A DNA stretch of 51,535 nucleotides from positions 1 to 51,535 of the forward strand of contig LBOO01000013.1 of NCBI GenBank assembly GCA_000989565.1, given 5' to 3'. The notes beneath the pieces are model-generated. The model saw only the letters and a program-made list of their open reading frames with translations. It was not told the origin of the DNA and made no database searches. Position 1 is the first letter of the stretch. The number at the start of each line of letters is the position of its first letter. Of this stretch, positions 45,940-51,535 are shown in pieces. Source of the DNA: Candidatus Peregrinibacteria bacterium GW2011_GWA2_33_10 (GTDB taxonomy: Bacteria > Patescibacteriota > Gracilibacteria > UBA1369 > GWC2-33-13). Position numbers and translations under genes: made by a program.

Positions 45940-45954
45940 TTCCCTATTGCATTC
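45940..45954 (+). ncRNA. 3' arm of the pre-16S processing stem
   Basis: TTCCCTATTGCATTC is the complement of 44352-44366. It begins 27 bases after the C1496 equivalent at 45912, where E. coli has 46 bases to the mature 3' end. Confidence 0.85.
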
Positions 45955-45971
45955 TGAGTGTTAGAGTAAAA

Positions 45972-46000
45972 AGCTCACTTTTATAAAAGTGAGCTTTTTT
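45972..46000 (+). terminator. Terminator of the 16S unit
   Basis: AGCTCACTTTT (45972-45982) pairs with AAAAGTGAGCT (45985-45995) and is followed by T-residues. No tRNA, 23S or 5S gene follows on this transcript, so the 16S gene ends here. Confidence 0.9.
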
Positions 46001-46010
46001 GTTTACTGAC

Positions 46011-46072
46011 GGTGTTTGAAAAAGCACTATAAGAAAAACCAAATATGTCACTTTTTAAACATTCGCAGTTTT
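46011..46072. repeat. Short family A inverted repeat
   Basis: GGTGTTTGAAAAAGCACTAT on the left is matched by GTCACTTTTTAAACATT on the right. The outer end is the same as in the element at 10082. The centre is only about 25 bases, so it may be an internally deleted copy. It lies between the 16S terminator and the HIT gene. Confidence 0.6.
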
Positions 46073-46101
46073 TATTGTCGCGTTGATTAATTCAATCTTT
46101 T

Positions 46102-46416
46102 TTAATATCCCATTAAATGTAAATGGATGTGGAAAATTTCCTGTCCACCATCCGCACCTACATTGTATAATAGTTTATATCCTTTAGAGTTCAGCTTTTT
46201 TGCTGTTTGATTAGCAAGAAGAACTGAATCAGCAATAATATTTTTGTTTTTTTCTGTTATTTCAGAAACCATGGAAATATGTTTTTTTGGTAGTATCAAA
46301 AGATGATGCTTTGCTTTTGGGTTAATATCATGTATAACCATATAATTATCATCTTCATATTCGATATTTGCAGGGATTTCTTTGTTAATGATTTTGCAAA
46401 ATAGGCAATTAGGCAT
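46102..46416 (-). CDS. HIT-family nucleotide hydrolase
   Basis: HIT proteins cleave nucleoside phosphoramidates or dinucleoside polyphosphates. The 104-residue protein has CLFCKIINKEIP, KAKHHLLILPKKH, and the catalytic triad motif HIHLHLMGY at the very end. It stops right after the triad, a few residues earlier than many members, but is otherwise complete. It is on the opposite strand to the rRNA genes, inside the space that normally separates 16S and 23S. Confidence 0.93.
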   Translation of the reverse strand: MPNCLFCKIINKEIPANIEYEDDNYMVIHDINPKAKHHLLILPKKHISMVSEITEKNKNIIADSVLLANQTAKKLNSKGYKLLYNVGADGGQEIFHIHLHLMGY

Positions 46417-46497
46417 TAGATAAGGATTAAAAATTTTATTATACTTAAATTAATTGAGAAAATTCGAAATTGCAAATTCACATGCGTTGAATTAAAA

Positions 46498-46529
46498 AAA
46501 GACGTTAGAACTTCAGTTTTAACGTCTTT
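46498..46529 (-). terminator. Terminator of the sigma-4/HARE gene
   Basis: AAAGACGTTA (46498-46507) and TAACGTCTTT (46520-46529) form a 10-bp stem. On the minus strand it is followed by a T-run (46500-46494), about 25 bases after the stop of the gene at 46555. Confidence 0.85.
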
Positions 46530-46554
46530 CCGGTGTATGTTTTTTATAGTTAAT

Positions 46555-47655
46555 TTATGCCTCTTCTTTCAATGTATATACAGCTCTTCCAACTCTGACA
46601 AATTTTGGATTCTTTTGTAGATTTAGAGAGATAGTGCCTTTCTTTACCTTTCTTTGTTTTAATACGCCTTTCATTATTTGCTTTTTAGTTAACGGGCTTT
46701 TCTTTTTTAATAACATTTCAATAACGTCAGCAACAGTTCCTTCTTTATAACCCCATTCTTTAAGCGCGTAAAGTCCGCGTCCTACAAGTACGAAGTTTTT
46801 GCAGCGTATTAATTCGTTATGAACCGCTTGGTTGGTTACTTGCTTTTTATCAAATCCAACCGAGGAGATTTTGTCCGCGATTTCAATAAAATGTAACGGT
46901 CTTTGTGCCTCTTTCAAGATGATGTGAGCTTTATCGCGAATGCTTTTTGGATTTATATGTCTCCATCTGCTTAAACCAATGCCGGCTTTGGTATACTTTA
47001 GATTTTTATCCGCTTTTAATGCGGACCGTATATATTCCATGTCATAAATATATCCTTTTTCTTTTAATGCAAGTTCAATATCTTTAATTATTTTTTCCTC
47101 ATTAATCACGTCCTTATTTTGTTCCAGCAATTTGTGCGCTTGAGATAAGACATTTTTTAATTGATTTTTTCTTTCTTTCTCCATAAACCAAAAATCATAT
47201 AGATCGTTTGATTTTGAATTTTTCTCAATTTCAGGATCAATATGTAGCGCAAGGAGAATGATGTTTTTATCCACTATGGAGCTTTGATTGATTTGTTTGG
47301 TTATCAGACTTACAAGTTCGTTTTCGATTATTAATCCACCATGATTTTTTAATGTTTCTCTGGCTAAAATATTAATATTCTTCAGTTGTGTATTATCAAT
47401 GGTTCTTCTTAGTTTGTTTAAGGCTATTTTTTCAATCTGTCTAACTCTTTCGCGAGTAACATTGAATTGTTTTCCTATTTTTTCCAAAGTTTGTTTTGGC
47501 TGATTGTTCAAGCTGAATCTTTTTATAATAACATCTTTTTCTTTGTTGGTTAAAACAAGAAAAAGATCTTCAACAATATGTGTAAGATTTATGTCTTGAG
47601 TTTGGGTTGTACTTTGAGGATTCGCGCTATTGTAAATTGGTGAATTTTGGTACAT
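46555..47655 (-). CDS. Sigma-70 region 4 plus HARE-HTH domain regulator
   Basis: The 366-residue protein has a sigma-70 region 4 helix-turn-helix at about residues 30-88 (LTNKEKDVIIKRFSL, then IGKQFNVTRERVRQIEKIAL), but no region 2, so it cannot work as a normal sigma factor. Near residues 240-300 there is a HARE-HTH-type winged helix (RPLHFIEIADKISSVGF, VLVGRGLYALKEWGY), the fold of the RNA polymerase delta subunit. A second similar segment (KKSPLTKKQIMKGVL...VGRAVYTLKEE) ends the protein. It probably binds RNA polymerase and promoter DNA as a general regulator. The gene is bounded by its own terminator. Confidence 0.82.
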   Translation of the reverse strand: MYQNSPIYNSANPQSTTQTQDINLTHIVEDLFLVLTNKEKDVIIKRFSLNNQPKQTLEKIGKQFNVTRERVRQIEKIALNKLRRTIDNTQLKNINILARETLKNHGGLIIENELVSLITKQINQSSIVDKNIILLALHIDPEIEKNSKSNDLYDFWFMEKERKNQLKNVLSQAHKLLEQNKDVINEEKIIKDIELALKEKGYIYDMEYIRSALKADKNLKYTKAGIGLSRWRHINPKSIRDKAHIILKEAQRPLHFIEIADKISSVGFDKKQVTNQAVHNELIRCKNFVLVGRGLYALKEWGYKEGTVADVIEMLLKKKSPLTKKQIMKGVLKQRKVKKGTISLNLQKNPKFVRVGRAVYTLKEEA

Positions 47656-47822
47656 TTATTTTTTTAATTTTAAAATATATTTTTTATTAATTATTTGGAC
47701 AATATTCTTATAAGAAGATATTAATTTGTTTAACAAAAGTCAAGTCTCTTATACAAATTTTCGAACAAAATTTATTAATTTGGATTGTTATAATAAAAAT
47801 TTTTTATAAAAAAGTCAATACT
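47656..47822. other. AT-rich intergenic region
   Basis: No gene is seen. It should hold the promoter for the 46555-47655 gene. TTGACT on the minus strand near 47742-47747 and a TATAAG-like box near 47713-47718 are possible elements. Confidence 0.3.
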
Positions 47823-48062
47823 TTAAAAAAATTTTCCAAATAAAGAGAAAAATATTTTTTGCAAGCTTCCAATCATATATAAAAAAGATAATATTGAGAT
47901 GCCCAAACCTATTAATGGTAAGATCTCCCATGTACCTCCGCGGCCAAGATATTTTTCAGCAAAATATATATTGCCAATCCAATCTTTTAAACGCGCTCTA
48001 TAATATAGAATAAGAAAGCCGGTTGGAATTCCGATTAATCCAATAATAATTCTATTTAGCAT
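47823..48062 (-). CDS. Small two-helix membrane protein
   Basis: The 79-residue protein has two membrane helices: IIIGLIGIPTGFLILYYRA at the N-terminus and ILPLIGLGISILSFLYMIG near residue 60, joined by a short soluble loop with WIGNIYFAEKYLGRGGTWE. No catalytic motif is present. Its position upstream of the sigma-4/HARE gene on the same strand does not reveal a function. Confidence 0.6.
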   Translation of the reverse strand: MLNRIIIGLIGIPTGFLILYYRARLKDWIGNIYFAEKYLGRGGTWEILPLIGLGISILSFLYMIGSLQKIFFSLFGKFF

Positions 48063-48133
48063 ATTAATTTGTTATTGATGTATTTTAATTTTATAAAGAG
48101 ATTTGGAGGGAATGCAAGGGGAGTAATTTCTTA

Positions 48134-48162
48134 TTGACACCGGAAATGAATTTTAATAAACT
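48134..48162 (+). promoter_or_regulatory. Promoter for tRNA-Ala/tRNA-Ile
   Basis: TTGACA (48134-48139) and TAAACT (48157-48162) are 17 bases apart. Transcription would start near 48169, 19 bases before tRNA-Ala, confirming that these tRNAs are not read from the 16S promoter. Confidence 0.65.
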
Positions 48163-48187
48163 TTGCTTTGTGTGTAATTTGAAGTTT

Positions 48188-48264
48188 GGGGCTGTAGCTC
48201 AGTTGGCTAGAGCGCCGCGTTTGCACCGCGGAGGCCAAGGGTTCGACTCCCTTCAGCTCCACCA
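48188..48264 (+). tRNA. tRNA-Ala (TGC)
   Basis: Acceptor GGGGCTG pairs with CAGCTCC (one G-T); the anticodon loop TTTGCAC gives TGC; CCA is encoded. With tRNA-Ile it forms the pair usually found in the 16S-23S spacer. Confidence 0.95.
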
Positions 48265-48294
48265 TTCTTTGCGCAGCGGAGAATGCCATTCGTA

Positions 48295-48309
48295 TCCCGT
48301 ATTGCGGGA
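48295..48309. repeat. GC palindrome of the REP-like family
   Basis: TCCCGTATTGCGGGA lies between tRNA-Ala and tRNA-Ile and resembles the palindromes inside the 23S gene. Confidence 0.5.
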
Positions 48310-48346
48310 GAAGAGGGGCAACTAAGATTGAAATTTATACTTAAAT

Positions 48347-48423
48347 GGGCAATTAGCTCAGGTGGTTAGAGCGCGTCGCTGATAACGACGAGGTCGGTGG
48401 TTCAAGTCCACCATTGCCCACCA
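48347..48423 (+). tRNA. tRNA-Ile (GAT)
   Basis: Acceptor GGGCAAT pairs with ATTGCCC; the anticodon loop CTGATAA gives GAT; the T arm is GGTGGTTCAAGTCCACC; CCA is encoded. Confidence 0.95.
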
Positions 48424-48455
48424 GTAAGAGATTTAAATAAAAAGTATAAAAAGCC

Positions 48456-48484
48456 TTGACTTGTGAATTAGGATTGAGTATTCT
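48456..48484 (+). promoter_or_regulatory. Promoter for 23S rRNA
   Basis: TTGACT (48456-48461) and TATTCT (48479-48484) are 17 bases apart, about 235 bases before the mature 23S 5' end. It is the same -35 sequence as in the 16S promoter. The leader up to 48725 contains no gene. Confidence 0.6.
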
Positions 48485-48877
48485 CTTTACTGCTTATGAC
48501 AATTGAATTTGAAATTGTATTTGCCCCGGAGTCTGGATAACCATCCGTTATATATAGATTCAGGTTTAAGGGCATGTACAATAATGTGCCTTTTTCATTT
48601 GTTATGTAAAATTGCTCGTTGAAAATCAGGTTTATATATTGTCTTAAATTTAAGAGAATGAACAAAGAATAATTAGTATTTGATTTTGAAATTGCTAGTT
48701 AAATGAAGTTAGATATTGTATTAAATAAGTTACTTATAAAAGCATATAGTGGATGCCTTGACCTAAAATCTCGACGAAGGACGTGGCTAGCTGCGATAAG
48801 TCTCGGTGAGCTGCTAAGCAAGCTTTGACCCGGGAATTTCCGAATGGGGTAACCCCTCCAAATAAACTTTGGAGACT

Positions 48878-48892
48878 TCCCGCCTAGCGGGA
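48878..48892 (+). repeat. REP-like palindrome in 23S, copy 1
   Basis: TCCCGCCTAGCGGGA at a 23S loop tip; it shares its core with the copy at 49461. Confidence 0.6.
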
Positions 48893-49262
48893 GGGGAAAA
48901 GTTGGTGAACTGAAACATCTCAGTAACCAGTGAAAAGAAAGCAAAAGCGATTCCCTTAGTAGTGGCGAGCGAACGGGGAACAGTCTAAACCATAAAGATG
49001 CAATTGGCTGCAGCCTTAGTCTTTATGGGGTTGCAAGATATTATTGTTGCATTCCTGCATGAATGCTCATTTTGGATTATTTATTAGTCGAATAATTCTG
49101 GAAAGAATAGCGATACAGGGTAATAGCCCCGTAGATAAAAATAATTAATCTCAAATGTATTTTATCTTAAGTAGGGTCGGACACGAGAAATCCGGCTTGA
49201 ATCCGGCAGGACCACCTGCCAAGACTAAATAGATTTTAGGATCGATAGTGAACTAGTACCGC

Positions 49263-49294
<32 letters not shown>

Positions 49295-49337
49295 GATGAA
49301 ATAGTATCTGAAACTGTATGCTTAAAAGGTGTCGGAG

Positions 49338-49355
49338 TCCCGCATTGCGGGATGA
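49338..49355 (+). repeat. REP-like palindrome in 23S, copy 2
   Basis: TCCCGCATTGCGGGATGA is followed by CGG; the GGATGAC end recurs near 96-130. Confidence 0.6.
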
Positions 49356-49460
49356 CGGCGTACTTTTTGTAGAACGGGCCAACAAGTTAGCTGTATGGGG
49401 TTTGGTTAAGGGAGTAACACCCGGAGCCAAAGTGAAAGCGAGGATGAATAATCCGTTTTT

Positions 49461-49473
49461 CCCGCCTAGCGGG
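49461..49473 (+). repeat. REP-like palindrome in 23S, copy 3
   Basis: CCCGCCTAGCGGG, flanked by T5 and A7 that extend the palindrome to about 23 bases. Confidence 0.6.
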
Positions 49474-50059
49474 AAAAAAATCTCATGCACTAGACCCGAA
49501 ACCGAGTGAGCTATCCATGGGCAGGTTGAACCTGTCGTAAAAGACGGGGGAGGACCGAACGCACCGCTCTGAAAAGGCTAGGGCCTTCAACAAGGTACCA
49601 AACCTTATTAAACTTCCAATACTCGTAAAATTTAAACAGGAGTTAGACTGTGACAGCTAAGTGCCATAGTCAAAAGGGAAACAGCCCAGATTGTTATCTA
49701 AGGTCCCAAATTAAGTTTTAGTGGTAAAGGAGGTGGGATTACATAGACAACCAGGAGGTTGGCTTAGAGGCAGCCATTCCTTTAAAGAGTGCGTAACAGC
49801 TCACTGGTCGATTGTGATCCTGCGCCGAAAATCCAACGGGGCTAAAGCTTAAACCGAAGGTGCAAATGTTCCGCTTTGCGGAGCGTGGTAGAAGAGCATT
49901 CCTGTCAGCGTTGAAGTTTCGATGTAAGTCGGGATGGAGTGGCAGGAAGAGAGAATGTTGGCATAAGTAACGTTAGTCCGATGAAAACTCGGACCACCGA
50001 AAGCCCAAGGTTTCCCAAGCAACGTCAATCGACTTGGGGTTAGTCGGGCCTAAGGTCAA

Positions 50060-50075
50060 CCCCGCTAAGCGGGGG
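50060..50075 (+). repeat. REP-like palindrome in 23S, copy 4
   Basis: ACCCCGCTAAGCGGGG, a 6-bp GC stem with a 3-4-base loop. Confidence 0.55.
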
Positions 50076-50328
50076 CAGCCGATGGATATCAGGTTAATAT
50101 TCCTGAACAATATATATTTCGACCAATCTGTGATCAGTAAAAATTTTTTTGAATTGATTGAAGTGAGTTTCTCATTTCATGATAGGATAATTGATTGGAG
50201 CTCTTCACGGGTAGCTAAGGGGGGACGCAACGGGATAGTGAGAGCGTGTTATTGATTTCACGTGCAATAAGTAAGTTTATATCCTAATAATGTAAATCAG
50301 TTAGGATTCGCGAGCTTAAATGCAAAAT

Positions 50329-50346
50329 GCCCCGCAATTGCGGGGT
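50329..50346 (+). repeat. REP-like palindrome in 23S, copy 5
   Basis: GCCCCGCAATTGCGGGGT, a perfect palindrome in its core. Confidence 0.6.
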
Positions 50347-50670
50347 GATTCTTGTGGCTTCTGTTGCCAAGAAAATCCTCGTAGCGAGAAATATATGTTT
50401 CCGTACCGCAAACCAACACCGGTGGGTAGGTTGAGTATACTAAGGTGATCGAGACAACTATGCTTAAGGAACTCGGCAAAACAGCGTCCGTAACTTCGGA
50501 ATAAGGACTCCCAGCATTGATTTATTAATGTTGGGCGCAGCGAAAGAACTCGCGCAACTGTTTACCAAAAACACAGGTCTCTGCAAAACCGAAAGGTTAT
50601 GTATAGGGGCTGACACCTGCCCAGTGCCAGAAGGTCACGAGGAGAAGTTCACGCTTTGAATCTAAGCCCT

Positions 50671-50722
<52 letters not shown>

Positions 50723-50973
50723 AGGTAAGTTCTGACCCGCACGAATGGTGTAATGGTGTGAGTACTGTCTCAAGCATAGACTCGGTGAAATTACAATATC
50801 GGTAAAAATGCCGATTAACTGCGGCAAGACGAAAAGACCCCGTGCAGCTTCACTACAGCTTGACATTGGGTTAGGATATATTATGTGCAGGATAGGTGGG
50901 AGGCGTTGAAGCTCTGACGCAAGTCGGGGTGGAGCCATCCTTGAGATACCACCCTTAATATATTTTGACTCTA

Positions 50974-50990
50974 ACCCCGCATTGCGGGGG
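50974..50990 (+). repeat. REP-like palindrome in 23S, copy 6
   Basis: ACCCCGCATTGCGGGGG; the CCCGCATTGCGGG core is identical to copy 2, 1.6 kb away in a different helix. Confidence 0.6.
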
Positions 50991-51100
50991 ACATTGTTTG
51001 GTGGGTAGTTTAACTGGGGCGGTTGCCTCCTAAAGAGTAACGGAGGCGCGCGAAGGTTCCCTAGGCCTGGATGGAAATCAGGTCGATAGTGTATTCGCAT

Positions 51101-51136
<36 letters not shown>

Positions 51137-51255
51137 GCTCGAAAGAGGGCGAAAGTGATCCGGTATCTCCACGTGGGTGGGGTATCGCTCAACGGATAAA
51201 AGTTACGCCGGGGATAACAGGCTTATAGCGTCCAATAGTTCACATAGACGACGCT

Positions 51256-51295
<40 letters not shown>

Positions 51296-51299
51296 GAGA

Positions 51300-51374
<75 letters not shown>

Positions 51375-51411
51375 CCTCTATCTGTCGCAGTTGTAGGAAA
51401 TTTGAGAAGAC

Positions 51412-51454
<43 letters not shown>

Positions 51455-51535
51455 AATCTGTTGTCTTATCAAAGGCATGGCAGAGTAGCTATGTTCGGAA
51501 TGGATAACCGCTGAAAGCATCTAAGCGGGAAACCA

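Overview
The window is a strongly AT-rich bacterial chromosome segment that reads with the standard code (TGA is a stop in many genes). The candidate phyla radiation (Patescibacteria), possibly a Peregrinibacteria-like lineage, is the best guess. The grounds are the divergent 16S rRNA, unlinked 16S and 23S genes, a sigma-region-4/HARE-type regulator, many lineage-specific hypothetical proteins, and no Shine-Dalgarno sequence before any of about 33 starts inspected. The phylum is an inference from gene content, not from a tree.

Layout: 1-4800 holds surface or unknown proteins (Tat-like signal protein, NlpC/P60-SLH protein, TPR protein, signal-anchored coiled-coil protein). 4830-13135 is a mostly minus-strand housekeeping block: SMR-like protein, glmS, M24 peptidase, ruvA, tgt, rpmE and a frameshifted gyrA. 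13262-17912 holds a pseudo-receiver protein and the shikimate operon aroF-aroB-aroA-aroK, preceded by an aromatic-rich leader peptide and a terminator/antiterminator pair. 18219-23680 holds a tatD gene whose middle is replaced by a foreign fragment, then a divergent pair: a 762-residue protein with a RelA/SpoT-like motif set and a 706-residue Nudix-domain protein. 23750-29751 holds argS, radA, an inositol-phosphatase-family gene, a pilin-like gene, tRNA-Lys and an unknown gene. 29746-35950 holds an RND pump with its adaptor lipoprotein, then a CarS-like CDP-lipid synthase with a CDP-alcohol phosphatidyltransferase. 36176-44235 holds ftcD, tRNA-Leu, tRNA-Cys, a lipoprotein, an orphan CIRCE operator, a RimK-like ligase, an aminotransferase, Memo and AMMECR1 genes, and clpP. 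44236-51535 holds the 16S rRNA as its own unit, three minus-strand genes, tRNA-Ala, tRNA-Ile and a 23S rRNA cut by the window end.

The most notable observations are: (1) a complete-looking transcription attenuator for aromatic amino acid synthesis, with a 28-codon leader ending in alternating Phe and Tyr codons placed just before mutually exclusive hairpins; (2) a 16S rRNA with a recognisable decoding region but no helix 45 and no anti-Shine-Dalgarno tail before its processing stem, matching the lack of Shine-Dalgarno sites; (3) a perfect CIRCE operator with no chaperone gene next to it; (4) the Rel-like/Nudix divergent pair; (5) two broken conserved genes, gyrA and tatD, the latter carrying the only AAGGAGG motif I noticed upstream of a plausible start; (6) inverted-repeat families between genes and REP-like palindromes inside the 23S gene. 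The broken genes and the 16S end could in part be assembly artefacts, so read-level checks are given.
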